A stretch of DNA of 64,000 bases from Rosa chinensis (lineage: Eukaryota; Streptophyta; Magnoliopsida; Rosales; Rosaceae). Below are positions 10,425 through 22,484 of this stretch, piece by piece (within the stretch, counting starts at the first letter, position 1; every line of letters begins with the position of its first letter). Made by a program: the position numbers and the translations under genes. The stretch spans positions 50,572,384 to 50,636,383 of the forward strand of contig NC_037093.1 in assembly GCF_002994745.2 (NCBI RefSeq), given 5' to 3'. A model generated the notes under the pieces. That model searched no databases, was not told where the DNA came from, and saw nothing but the letters and a program-made list of their open reading frames with translations.

Positions 10425-12685
10425 ATGGACTCCGACGAGAGCAAGCTCTTCATAGGCGGACTAGCCTGGGACACCACCGAGGAGAAGCTCACCGAATACT
10501 TCAACCAGTACGGTGACGTCAGCCAGTCCGTCATCATGCGCGACAAGACCACCGGCCGCCCCCGCGGCTTCGGCTTCGTCGTCTTCTCTGATCCTGCCGT
10601 CCTCGACAGGGTCCTCAACGAAAAGCACACCATCGACGGCCGAGCGGTCAGTCCTCTCTCTCTCTCTCTCTATTTCATCTGCATTGCCTCGTCGCCTACT
10701 TGCTTACTGCTTCTTTGTCCTGGTTTTGATTTTGATTATTGCTTTTTTTGAGAGCTTGTGTTAGTGTTCTGTGCTATGGGCTTGGCTATGTTGGATGTTA
10801 ATTTTGGTGAGGAGCTGTGTTTGAGTGTGCTTGCATTTCGCATCTGGTGACTGAGGAACTACAGAATTAAGGGAAAGATAGATTCGTTTGGTTGAAATAT
10901 CGTTTGTTTATCGTCGTAGCTTCGGCCGATTTCGATTGGATGATGCTTTGGTGGAGTGGTTGCAGTTATATGATTACTGGGTTTGTACTGGTCTCTGACT
11001 GATGCAAATCAAGTTCTTTAGAGATAGAATGAAGGAATGTTTTCATTGCATTGATTTCGTGCAAGGAGTATTTTGGTTTACAGGGTTGTGTTATTGTCTT
11101 TAGTAACAGATTCTTGATCTTTTAGTTGATCAGTAATCAATACACATAGGGTGCTTCAGGGAAATGGCGTAATCAGCTCTTGAATATTCAAAAACTTGAC
11201 CCCTTAATCCCAATGTGTCTGTTGATGCACTTCGTGAATAGTATGATGCGTAAACACACCAGTTTACCACACTAATGTCTGTTGGTGTATTTCTTGGAAA
11301 TCTTTTAATATGCACATTGTAGATGTAAGACTTTCCAAATTCAACATTTGAACCTTCAGTTTCTGTGTGAGGATTTCCTTGTAGCTAGTTAGAGAAAGTA
11401 CTTGTTTTGCAAATTTATATATGTTTATTTGAGTTTATTTATGTACGAGACATTTGTTTGTCATATGACATTGATCAATCGCTTGCATTTTCTTGGGTTC
11501 TTTCTCCGTAAAAATAAACACATGCTACTTTCATATATCTCTACTTTAGTACTTTGTCTTGAATAAACAAACACCGGTTTGTCTCTTCAACTGTTTAAAG
11601 GTTCCACTTTGACTATGCAGGTGGAAGCAAAGAAGGCTTTATCAAGAGAAGAACAGCAAACATCCAATAGAACTGGAAATTTTAACGCCACTAGAAGCTC
11701 TGGAGGTGGAGGAAATTTTAAGACCAAGAAAATATTTGTTGGAGGATTGCCTTCCACACTGACAGAAGACGGATTTCGTCAATTCTTTGAGGAGTACGGC
11801 AGTGTTACTGATGTAGTAATAATGTATGACCAGAATACTCAACGACCTCGAGGATTTGGTTTCATTACATTTGACACTGAAGATGCAGTTGATAGAGTAC
11901 TACAAAAGAACTTCCATGAGTTGAATGGTAAACTTGTAGAAGTAAAACGAGCGCTTCCCAAAGATGCAAACCCTGGCGGTGGAGGTCGTGGTGGGGGCTA
12001 TCAAGGTTATAGTGCCTCTGGTGCCAGTTCCAATGCGTTTGATGGCCGAATGGATGGCAATAGATATATGCAGCCTCAGTCTACGGCAGGTGGTTTCCCT
12101 CCATATTCTGGTTATGGCGCCGCAGGTTATGGTTACAGTGGGAATACTGGTGTTGGTTATGGAGGTTATGGAAGTTACGGTGTTGGTGGTTATGGAAGTG
12201 CCAATTCTGGTTTTGGTGGCCCTGCAGGATCATATGGAAATCCAAATGCTCCTAATGCTGGTTATGTTGGTGGGGCACCCGGTGCCTTGAAAAATGCTTG
12301 GAGCAGCCAAAGTCCCTCTGGCTATGGTGCTTCAGGCTATGGGGCTGCAGCTTCTTGGGCTGCTCCAGGTGGAAGTGCTCCTTCTGCTCCCAGAGGTCAA
12401 TCCCCTAGTGGGGTTTCTGGTTATGGAAATCAAGGTTACGGGTATGGCAATTATGGAGGAAGTTACGGTTCTTATCCTGGTGTGTATGGGACTTCTGGTG
12501 GACGTGGTGGAAGTACCCCAACTAGCAACAGTGGTGGTGGAGACCAACAAGGAACGCGAGGTGGCTACATGGGAAGTGTGTATGGCGACACAAATGGAAA
12601 TGCAGGATACTCTAATGCATCATGGAGAGCAGACCCTTCACAAGCCAGCGGTGGTTATGGTAGTTCTCAGTCCAGGCAGACTTAA
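10425..12685 (+). CDS. glycine-rich RNA-binding protein with two RRMs (hnRNP A/B type)
   Basis: Two exons, 10425-10646 and 11621-12685, joined in phase 0, give 428 residues. RRM1 (about residues 6-80) has RNP2 LFIGGL and RNP1 RGFGFVVF. RRM2 (about 107-185) has KIFVGGL and RGFGFITF. The C-terminal half is a low-complexity Gly/Tyr/Ser/Asn domain with many GYG and GGYG repeats. This is the layout of plant hnRNP1/RNP1-like nuclear RNA-binding proteins, which act in splicing, transport or stability of mRNA; the Gly-rich tail usually mediates self-association. The start ATG has context CACCATGG. Exon 1 is very rich in C/G at third positions while exon 2 favours A/T, so a 5' GC gradient is strong. 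The first intron is 974 bp. Confidence 0.92.
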
Positions 12686-12839
12686 CAGCAGAGCTCCAAC
12701 CGATTTAAAATTTCTTTCACAGGAATCCTTACACATACGATCTTTTCCCCAGTCTGACAGCTTATGCATGAGAAGAGTTGACAATGAATCTTTGGGCTGG
12801 TTGGATCGCTTGATTCTTGGTGGTAGTTGGCAGAAGTAG

Positions 12840-14997
12840 TTTTGCTAGAAATCACGACCATTACATTCTAGCAGTATTATTTTTTAGTAAATGTCTTTAA
12901 AATTGTAGAATTTAATATTAGCTTGCTTAGACTGTGTGTGTGCTTGCTAATTTTGAAGCTACCCTCATCCTCATTCTACTTCACCCTCTGCCCTCTTTGC
13001 TGTTTTCACTAGATACTTCTATTCAACTTATCATTGTGGATAATGATGATAGTTTATTGTTGGTGCTGCATTAATGTCATTCAGTTACTGTGTTAGAAGT
13101 TTGATGTTACTGTCTGGATTCTTCATGCTTATTGAATGTATTTATCATTGTTGGTAATAATGATAGTTGCAGTGTGTTGGCAGTTTTTGATGTTGCTATC
13201 TGGACTATTGCTTGGAGTTTATGCTTTATCCTTTCGAGCAACTGGGATGTTGCGATTCTAGTGATGGAAGAGAGATGGGGACACCTAGTGAGGCACTTGG
13301 AAATATGTACGATATACAGGCTATTGTGCTTAATCACTGCATATGGGGCATAACTAATTGACCTGACATTTTTGTTTGAGGTTTCTGGATTTGCACCTTC
13401 TGTGCAGGAGTGATTCCATATTCTAATTTGGGAACACTTGGAATGCATAATTTTATAAATAGTATATGATGCTCGAACTTGATATTCAAGTGGGGTTGTG
13501 CAGTGCATTTGATTGCCTACTTGGGTTCGGAATGTTGATGGAGTAGCTATAGTTCTTTTGATTTATCTACTGTATGTTGCTACCTTTTTAGGAAAGTCCC
13601 ACTTTTGATTCAAAATGCCTGAAAATGTATTTTCTTGGTTGCCCTATTGTTTCCTTTATGCTTCAAATGTTGCATATGTCTGCTAGCACTTGATCGGTAA
13701 ACATCAGGTTGATTACTAGTTCGATCATGTCAATGGCATTTGGCCGGTCCTGTTAAGTGTAGTTGCGGTCCTGTACCATTGATATTCCATTCATGCTCAA
13801 GCATTTTGAAAGGAGAAGAGAAGCTATAGGCTTTGATTAGCTGTTTCCCTCAAACTACATTATCAACCCACATACTACACTACTGTGCCTGAAATCTTCA
13901 CAACCACTGTGTTTCCCACCCAGGAAGACGAAGCCATAGTGGTTTAGTTTGAAGCATCGTCTGAGTGCTAGCGACGTATAGTTCAACTTTTCTCCCTCCC
14001 ATTTCGATCTCAGTGTGGCATATTCCAATCATTTCATATCATGATGATTTTGGTCTCTTATTGCTACTTGACTCCATACTGGTTGGGTGTCCCTGTTCTT
14101 CAACGTGGTCTGTGAATAGCCGTTTTCACCATCATTTTGCACTTGTGCGACGTTGAGCTTTGACTATATAAACAGATTGTATTACAATTATTGGAGACAA
14201 TGAAGGCTCACCAAATGTTATTTTGTTAAACAGAGCTATTGCAATATATTGTTATTTTCTCCGTCACTTTCCAGAGTTATATAGACGTTATAAACAGTTA
14301 TATTGGGATATTTTCATATAAATGGACCAACTAGATTGCAAACAGGTCATCCTTCTTTCAATGACAATGTTCCCACCAATTATTTTGGTGGAAACTCCTA
14401 TTTCTGTTGACTCAATTGCATGCATTGCACTGGTTTGAATAAGGTTTTTGCACCGTGAAATATGTAGTGACAACTTCTGTTCTTCAATTTATTTCGACAG
14501 TACTAATAAGACAACTAAACTTAACTAATATAGTCGCACAGAAAAGTGCTCAATCTGTTATCAGGAAAAGATTAATATACTTCTAATGTAATAAGGATTA
14601 ATTATGCAAACGTAGCGATCTGCAGTGTGATCATACGCGCGCATCTTATAGACGACATTGCTTCTCAACTGATCAAAGTTTTCTGTAATTATCTTCTTCT
14701 GGTGTAAAACCGGCCGTGTCACATTATGTAGCTAAGCATGCCTTTGACATGTAGCTTCGAATTTCTTTGGATGTGAAACTTTGGAGATAAGAAAGAAAAT
14801 AAAAAAAGGATCCTGTTATTCGTTCTAAAAGTGATCACATCCCTTTGTGTAATTCTGAATGGAATCCCTGAGTAGATTTGTGATTGCACGTTTGCAACAT
14901 CATCAATAGTCATAAACCTAACAATAGTAACCTTTAGCCAAAATAAGTAAAACAAATGAGGACAAACAAAGGAGATTTATCTATATACGGTTATACA
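12840..14997. other. 3' flank of RNA-binding gene and intergenic DNA
   Basis: The first few hundred bases are likely the 3' UTR and terminator region of the RNA-binding gene. Beyond that only short chance frames occur, including antisense 13107-13508, with no domain recognised. I see no RNA gene or clear transposon. Confidence 0.5.
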
Positions 14998-15012
14998 AGT
15001 TGGTAAATATTA

Positions 15013-15137
15013 TTGACAATTTGGTGTTAGCTCAGTGGTTAGAGCACCCACTACCTAAGATCAAGGTCCTGGGTTCAAGTCACCATGAGGGTAGGAGTGA
15101 AATCACTTGATCCTCTTTAATAAATATAAAAAAAAAG
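15013..15137 (+). mobile_element. tRNA-derived SINE
   Basis: A 125-bp unit has a tRNA-like A box (gttagctcagtggttagagc) and B box (gggttcaagtcacc) with the spacing of a Pol III promoter. It ends in a short A-rich tail and is flanked by a perfect 15-bp target duplication, agttggtaaatatta (14998-15012 and 15138-15152). Box order puts it on the plus strand. It lies about 230 bp before the first NPF gene. Confidence 0.85.
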
Positions 15138-15282
15138 AGTTGGTAAATATTACTTCCAAATTATTAACATCTTCTATACTGGTCATTGTCATTCCCCTCA
15201 CTAATCGGCCATGGAATGAGTTTAAGAAGTTGAAAGGACATCCTTAGTTAATTTGTTTATCTGACCTAATCATTGTAAAAGT

Positions 15283-15292
15283 TTATATATAT
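15283..15292 (+). promoter_or_regulatory. TATA box of first NPF gene
   Basis: A tatatatatg-type TATA box lies about 80 bp before the ATG at 15367, at a spacing expected for a short 5' UTR. Inferred from position and motif only. Confidence 0.5.
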
Positions 15293-15366
15293 GTAATATT
15301 GAATTCCAACTCGCTAGACTTAAGTGACTTTTCGCTCTCCGGCTATAGCTACCTAGCTCCAAAATT

Positions 15367-18005
15367 ATGGCAAAAGTAGAGAAGAAATGCCTTGAGACTG
15401 CTGGATTACTAGATTACACAGAAGATGGGACTACAGACCTCAAAGGTAGACCTATTACAAGATCAAAGACTGGGAGATGGAGAGCTTGCTCCTTCCTTGT
15501 AGGTACGTACTTACCTTCCTAATTTCTCGATTTGAAGAATGAGTCTCCCATGGTGTACCCATACTTGGAAGAACTTGAATAGTTCTGTAAAAGCCCAAAA
15601 TTGCTATGAAGAAGAATGATGAAGCTAGCTAGCTAGCTAGCTAGTTAAAGAAACATGTTTATGCTATGTTAATGTAGGGTATGAAATATTTGAGAGGATG
15701 GCAAATCATGGGATTTCAGCAAACCTAGTGGTGTATTTGGCAAGGAAGCTCCATGAAGGCACTGTAAAATCTTCAAACAATGTCACCAACTGGACTGGTA
15801 CCCTATCTCTCACACCGATATTAGGCGCTTATGTTGCAGATACATATCTTGGCCGATATTGGACCTTTGTTTCTGCATCAGCCATTTATATAATGGTAAA
15901 ATATTCAGTTCCTTGTTGCTCTTCCCTTTCAGAATATTTAACTGCATGAACAAAAATCTTGGTACTCCTATGCAGGTAATGGATGTTATCTTGTTAGGTA
16001 TCTCCGTATCTGGTATGTTATATAGCCGAAATTACCAATGCAAAACATACATTGAACGAAGATATATGCCACCTTAAATATTTCTAGTGAAAACAAAACC
16101 CAACTTTGATAATTATTGATTCAAATTGTCATTGCAATTGACAACTCGATGACATAAAATGTCCAACGTACGTCTAATAAATAATGTTTAATTTATACCT
16201 TTGCAATTGCATATTCAGGGAATGTCACTACTAACCCTAGCAGTATCAGTGCCAGCTCTGAGACCACCATCTTGCGGCCCTGGAATCAAGGACGAGGACT
16301 GCACATTAAGAGCTTCGCCATTCCAAGTAGGGATTTTCTATTGTGCATTGTACATGATAGCGGTTGGAATTGGTGGAACAAAACCCAATATCTCAACCAT
16401 GGGGGCAGACCAATTTGACAGTTTTGAGCCAAAGGAGAAGCATCAGAAGCTCTCCTTCTTTAATTGGTGGATGTTTTGCATAGCCTTTGGTAACTTCTTT
16501 TCTTACACTTTCTTGGTGTACATACAAGACAACGTCGGTTGGTCGCTTGGCTATGGGCTCCCAACAATAGGGCTTGTGATCTCAGTGTTGGTGTTCTTGG
16601 TTGGTACCCCATTTTACAGGCACAAAATGCCTTCAGGGAGTCCTCTAACAAGGGTTGCTCAGGTACTGGTTGCAGCTGTTAGGAAGTGGAAAGTGAATAT
16701 CCCAAATGACCCCAAAGAGCTTCATGATCAACCAAGCTTGGATGAACATGCAGACAAAATGAAACACAGAATTGACCACACCTCCTCATTAAGGTACTTC
16801 ATTTCTGTATTGTAATAAACATAGGACATGAGTAGTTTAGATCTAATAGGGCATTAAAGCCACAAATCCAAGTAGCCTGTGATCTTGTGGTATTTCTCTT
16901 TGATCTCTTTGGCGAATGAGATCCCAAATTCGAATCTCTCTTCCCCATTAAAGGAACTCATAACTGAAGTGAGATATAAGGGATTGGAAGATCTCCTCTT
17001 TGTTTCTAAGGCACTAGTTTTTGTTGTTTAGATGTAAACGCAATATCGATAAATCAGCACCGAAAACATAAGCTTATATTTTTTTTTCTCAATCCGGCCT
17101 ATTATATACATCATGGTTCTGCATTTTAGATTAATTCGTTGGCCTTATTTATTCCATCTCCGGCCTGCAGATTCCTTGACAGAGCTGCAGTAAAAAGTAC
17201 CAGGCCAAGTACACCATGGACTCTTTGTCCGGTGACCCAAGTAGAAGAAACCAAGCAAATGATGAAGATGATTCCAGTTTTACTCACCACATTCATTCCT
17301 TCCATTATCATAGCTCAAACCCACACCCTTTTCATAAAGCAGGGCACCACTCTAGATGCTTCCATGGGTCCCCATTTCAAAATCCCCCCTGCATCTTTCG
17401 GAGCCTTCGTAACCATTTTCGTCCTAGTAACCCTCGCAATCTATGACCGCTACTTGGTTCCAACACTACGGACTTACACCCAAAACCCTAGGGGAATCAC
17501 ATTGCTCCAAAGAATGGGAATAGGGTATGTGGTGCAGATCGTAATCATGGTCCTTGCTTGCTTGGTTGAGAAAAAACGACTTCTCGTCGCAAGGGAAAAC
17601 GGCATTGTTGGCAAAGGAGAGAAAGTTCCCCTCACAATATTTATTCTGCTGCCTCAGTTTGCTCTTATGGGTGTGGCTGATGCGTTTCTGGAAGTTGCAA
17701 AGATAGAGTTCTTCTACGACCAAGCACCACAAGGCATGAAGAGCATGGGGACATCATATTATACTAGCAGCTATGCAGTTGGGAGTTTCCTCAGTAGTTT
17801 TCTTCTGAAAACAGTTTCTGATATGACCAAGACAGATGGCCACAAAGGTTGGGTCTTGGACAATTTGAATGTATCACGCTTAGACTACTACTATGCATTG
17901 TTGGCTGGTTTGGTATTTCTTAATTTCTTATTATTTTTGGTTGTTGCAAAGTCTTTTGCTTATAATGTTGACATCTCGGAAGCCAAGATAGCTGTGGAAG
18001 CTTGA
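15367..18005 (+). CDS. NRT1/PTR family transporter, NPF5.2/5.3-like (copy 1)
   Basis: Exons 15367-15502, 15678-15895, 16219-16793 and 17171-18005 splice to 587 residues, the normal NPF length (about 590). It is a 12-span proton-coupled transporter of the major facilitator superfamily; NPF5.2 (PTR3) of Arabidopsis carries peptides, but substrates vary within the family. Visible marks are the ExxER proton-coupling motif (YEIFERMA, first span), the PTR signature (GTGGTKPN-like, here GIGGTKPNISTMGADQFD), FFNWWMF, NPRGITLLQRMGIG and FFYDQAP. It is the most diverged of the three tandem copies: it reads ANHGISANL where the others have AYYGIASNL, and has a shorter C-terminus. Intron 3 carries a SINE-like degenerate sequence (about 16860-17000). 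Confidence 0.93.
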
Positions 18006-20220
18006 TTTGCAAAAGATATACGGCTAGCTTCATGTAAAGATGTGAAGACAGATCTTAGTTGATCCGAGCTTGATGAAAGCTTACGTTAATTCCTTGCTTT
18101 TTAGTCAAGATGAAATGAATTCCCATAAATTTGATCCCGATAACTTTATGTCAATTCTTGTAAATGAAACCCTTTATAACTAACCCTCGGTTTACCCTAG
18201 GTGGTGGGGAATTAGGTAGGATTAAGCTAGCTGCAGGCCATAGGTTCGATTCTCCTCCAATAGTAAAAAAAAAAAAATGATACTCGATTTTATATCTGGA
18301 TTCTAGGTACTATTTTTGACATGATAACAAAAGCATTAATCTTAACTCAATTGTTTCCCATAACTATGATCTCTCTACAAAAAAAGGTATTTTCCTTCTG
18401 TCCTTTAGCTAAAAAGAGAAATTCTTCCACTAAGAGCATGTCCACCCGTTGTGTCGGAGTATGGTTTTTGGGGCTATGGGTCTCTAGAGCAGAATATTGT
18501 TCGCTACTTTTTTTATGTTTGTTTCCACCCATTGGATCAGATCTCTAGGGTGGGATATTGTTCATTCTATTTTTTATTAATTAATTTATTATAAATGTGA
18601 AAGATATAATATATAAATGTGAAAGATATAATGTAACTAAATAGTAATGATAATCATTTTGGAAAATGTATCGACTAAGAGATATTAATTTTAGGTATTT
18701 TAAAATTTTGTGAATTTGGTGTGTTGGGTATGAGATACGACGAGTCCATGAGAACTTTTAGGGAATTTTTCTAACACCCGAGCTATTTATTACGATTTTT
18801 GAAAGTTTCATAATTAGAGAAAATTATTATAAAAAAAAAAAAAAAAGATTTTAAGTTATCTTGACCTTTCATTTCTTCACCGCTTGATTGGAGCCATCAA
18901 TTTGAATCAAATTTTTAGGATATAAATACCCTAGAGCTAGATCAAAGGGTCAAGGAGGAACTAGACCGTATGACCCGATTTCTAGGCATGTGACACCGCG
19001 ACCCGACCCGATCCTTGCTTTTGATTTTGGCCACCTCAAGTTGACGAACCGGTGGCGTTTGAACCGTCTCGACGACATGGGACGAACCGTGGCCTTGGTT
19101 TATTCATTCGATGTCAGGAGACGAAGAAATGGAGCCTAACTCTAGACGAAATCGATGGTGCATGAGGTATGAAAAATGATCATCTCGTTGTGCTCTACGT
19201 CTTGCCATACTTAGTTTTTGATTTTGATTAAGTATCCAAGATGGGAGAGGATCCTCTCCTGAGCTCCCTAACTACCTGAGCTTCCTGAGCTTTCTACAGA
19301 TTATGACACATGTCCAAACTTAGATCTAATGGTCCACAAGTTTTCCTTTTATTTCCCTACTCTTTGTCTTCCCTTTCTCTCTCTTCTGTTCTTCACTCAC
19401 ACGACCGAAAATTGCATAGAAGAAATTTGTTCAGTTCGTAACAATTCACTGTCACTGTGAACGCCACAAGACCTAGTGAAATCCATTTCAGCAATTGCCG
19501 CTACTTTACTGTGACCTACCACCACTTCACTGCCCTTCAATCGGAAAAAAGAGAAGATTTTATTTCACCCAATTCTTCGTTTACAAATGGAGAGAAAATC
19601 TCACTCGGACAATCTTTAGCCAAGGCCAACGATGACTTCATTTCCATATTGAAAAACTCGCTCTGCTTCTTCATGTGGTTTTGGGCAATTTCCCGTCTAA
19701 GATTCGAGATTCTTCAATCGGTTTGATTACTTGGTTGATTTTATCCTCTTTTATCTTGGCTTGTCCTTCATCCCTTGAATTTGGGGATCTGCATTTTAGA
19801 TTGATTCATGCTTTTCTGGGTCAATCGCTGATGGCTGGTGGACACTCTCTGAGTAACAGAAAAGCCAAGGCCAAACCAAGAATGTTAAGCCACGCACAGT
19901 GTTTGCATGGTAGTTTCTCTTGGGTATAAGTGATCAAACCTTGGTTAAATTAAGTGTCACAATATCACTGACCCAATAAATTTTGTATAAAAATGCTAAA
20001 AATCATAATCTAGGTAGCACAAGAAAAGTGAAATTTCAACAACAAAAAAACATTTGAATACAATATAATTCTAACGAGTGCTAAACGATCAACTTCCTAG
20101 CTAGCATGTCCCCAATTACTGAAACAGTGGCACTACGTGAGAGACTGGCCGAGGAAGCCAAAGGTTCTATATATGAACATCGCCTCTTCATTTTCTATGG
20201 CCAATTACTGAAGTAGAAAG
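18006..20220. other. intergenic DNA with degenerate repeats
   Basis: About 18190-18275 holds a possible SINE remnant: a B-box-like ggttcgattctcc followed by an A run, but no target duplication seen. About 18700-19210 resembles 7480-8170. An 89-codon frame (19457-19726) and an overlapping 84-codon one have no domain. No gene is supported. Confidence 0.45.
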
Positions 20221-20821
20221 TAGGGCTGTTAATGGGTCGTGTCGGGTTGGGTTCGTGTCGGGTCAAGATACTTGTCGTATCGCAAAATACAAACTCAAAC
20301 TCAACCTATTTAATAATCGTGTCAAAAATTTAAACCCAAACCCAACTTATTTATTAAACGGGTTACCCATTTCCAACAACCCGCTTAATCCATTTAATAA
20401 AAAGGTCATGTTATGTTAGACAAAATGATCATTTAAGGGTTAATAATGCAACCCATTTAACTAAAAAAAAATGCACAAATTGATTAAATTCACTAAAAAC
20501 TCCACAAGACGAATAATATAAATAATTATATATAATTCATAAATAATTAAATCCAATTATTATAAAGCAAAATATTTCAAATTGTCTAATCCTATGATCA
20601 AATATCACAACATCCAAAATTTCAAAAAGAAATATAACATAATCAGGTTAAACGGGTTCACTTCATGTTGGCGGGTTGACCTATGGCCAACCCATTTATT
20701 AAATGGGTCATGACTGGTTAACCCACGGCCGACCCGCTTTTTAATCGTGCGAGTTCAACCAGCTTTATTTTTTGCGGGTTTCGAGTCGTATTATCTGGTC
20801 GTGTCAGAATTGACAGCCTTA
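20221..20821. mobile_element. non-autonomous hAT-type element
   Basis: A 601-bp unit starts TAGGGCTGTTAATGGGTC and ends with the inverted CAGAATTGACAGCCTTA. Subterminal 'cgtgtcgggtt' and 'aacccatttaa' motifs recur in both orientations. Flanks gtagaaag (20213-20220) and gtataaag (20822-20829) form an 8-bp target duplication with one mismatch, as expected for hAT. There is no transposase frame. Confidence 0.75.
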
Positions 20822-21245
20822 GTATAAAGAATCAACTTGTAGAGATATGAGCGGCTCTTCCTTTGACAACTTCCAAAAAAGAGCTTTCAATTTATGCTAA
20901 AGATGAATGCTAGCAACCTTCCCCTCTAACCTTTTCATTTCTACCTTTCTCATTCATTGTTCGCCACATGTAATTCACTAAGACAAAAAAGTTAAATAAT
21001 TAACGGACTCAAAAGACAACTTTTTAATTCCCTTATACCCTTATTTACTTACATTCCTATTAAAACTCTTCAGTTTTTTTTTTTTTCAATAACATTAGAA
21101 CTCTTCAATTGTCTCACATTCATCTAGTTTTTCTTTTCTTTTCTTTTCTAAATCTGTGTGGAACTGGATAGTTCTCCAAGTCTCTATCTCTTCTTCTTAC
21201 TGGGTTTGCAAGACACAACCCAATTTGAGAACCTTCAAATCTTCA

Positions 21246-21539
21246 ATGGCATAACCCCAAATCTCCAAGACTTTCCACTAAAATCCAAACCCCGAACCCA
21301 AAAACAAACCCCATAATCCAAGTACTGGTCTTCCTTCAAAACAAAGCAAATCCCAAACCTCATCTCCTCCATAACCTCCTTCACCTTCTCACCCACCGAA
21401 CCTCACTCTTTCTCCCCCACGACTCCGCCTCTCTCACCCTCTACAACCCCAAAAAGCACTTCTCCCCGATCTCCACCATCTCGTTACCCGATGTAGCTTC
21501 CTCCACCTCTTTCCGTTGTGATGGCCGATCGAGGACGTG
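21246..21539 (+). pseudogene. UTP15 / SWA1-like (U3 snoRNP WD40 protein) pseudogene fragment
   Basis: The plus strand carries the N-terminal part of a UTP15-like protein, the U3 snoRNP subunit needed for 18S rRNA processing (SLOW WALKER1 in Arabidopsis). Pieces visible are FPLKSKPRTQKQTP, a stop, then SKYWSSFKTKQIPNL and ITSFTFSPTEPHS. After a frameshift near 21408 comes DSASLTLYNPKKHFSPISTI and ASSTSFRCDG, which is the first WD40 blade. It breaks off before any further blade. In-frame TAA codons (about 21251 and 21313) and the frameshift make it a dead fragment; no intron was expected in this part, so it may be a duplicated or captured 5' end. Confidence 0.75.
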
Positions 21540-21960
21540 ATGTTCTAGCTATTTGGGGGTGCTAATTGCAACAGTTTGAGTAGATTGAGTGAAGATTTGG
21601 GATTTGATTAGAGATGGAAAATTGGTTTATTCAATGGAGAAGCATAACAAGATTGGGGAAGAGGCTCAGCAGTACAGGAAAAAAAAAACTTCTACGAAAA
21701 ATATGAGCCCAGAAAAGATCAGAAACTCAGAAGATAAAAAAACCATCGAAAAAAAAGACTAGAAAACTCAAATCTGACCCAAAAAAAAAAGAAGAAGAAG
21801 AAGAAGAATCTAGGAATTCAATAGAAGGGCAAACAAGGAAGAAGTGATTTGTTTTTCAATACAATAAAAGATGAGTTTTATGTCTTGATCGAATACACGT
21901 GGCGAGCAATAAATACAAAAGGTAGTTGGAGGGAAAGATTACTAACATTCTGCTATGTCA
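21540..21960. other. A-rich intergenic DNA
   Basis: A-rich sequence with a GAA microsatellite (about 21791-21807). There is no coding signal beyond the pseudogene. The last 16 bases are the left target duplication of the adjacent SINE-like element. Confidence 0.4.
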
Positions 21961-22312
21961 ACCACGTGGTGTGGTGTGGTGTGGTGTGTTGGTCGAACGG
22001 CCTAGTCTGAAATCCCTAGGTCTAGCGTTCGAATCCCAACTTCATCCCATGGCCAGCAGATTTGAGAGACCCTTTGGGTTCGTGCGTCTGCGGTGCAGCG
22101 GCTTTGCCTGCTTTCGCCGCAATGTCGGTGCATGTGTCCTAGCGCTGGGATACCACTACATGGGTGTGTGAGTTACTAACTGCTAACTAGTGGATTAGTC
22201 TGGCTTTTGCCGCAATGTCAGTGCAGGTGTCCTAGCGCTGGGATATCACTACATGGGTGTCAGGGTGTGTGAGTTACTAACTGCTAACTACCCGATCTAA
22301 AAAAAAAAAAAA
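21961..22312 (+). mobile_element. SINE-like retroelement with internal tandem duplication
   Basis: The unit begins with a GTGGT run, has a B-box-like gcgttcgaatcccaac (about 22025), and ends in a poly-A run. It is flanked by aacattctgctatgtca (left, ending 21960) and aacattccgctatgtca (right, about 22313-22329), a 17-bp target duplication with one mismatch. The segment from about 22105 (ccgcaatgtcggtgcatgtg) to 22190 is repeated at about 22209-22295 with few changes, so the element grew by a tandem duplication of about 100 bp. Confidence 0.7.
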
Positions 22313-22363
22313 AACATTCCGCTATGTCAAAAAAATAAAATATTCATTCACCCCAATTTTAGA

Positions 22364-22484
22364 TATGAGGGGCTCTTCCTTTGGCAGCTTCCAAAAACGA
22401 CCTTTCAATTTATACCAAAAAATAAAATATTCATGCACCAAAGCGGAATGTTTTTGGAAGCTGCCAAAGGAAGAGCCCCTCATA
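22364..22484. repeat. perfect 35-bp inverted repeat (hairpin)
   Basis: The arm 22364-22398 (tatgaggggctcttccttt...) is exactly complementary to 22450-22484, with a 51-nt loop. A diverged relative of the left arm occurs at about 20844 (tatgagcggctcttcctttg), so the family is dispersed. It could be a small MITE or a foldback locus able to give small RNAs. Neither use is shown by the sequence. Confidence 0.85.

Noticed and set aside
10274..10633. Antisense 119-codon frame over exon 1 of the RNA-binding gene
   Set aside because: Shadow of a GC-rich exon; no domain.
12294..12839. 181-codon open frame overlapping the RNA-binding gene
   Set aside because: It is the alternate frame of the Gly-rich repeat region; its Val/Met/Leu-rich translation reflects GGT/TAT repeats read out of phase.
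16850..17000. Possible SINE in intron 3 of the first NPF gene
   Set aside because: A B-box-like motif is present, but no A box, tail or target duplication could be defined.
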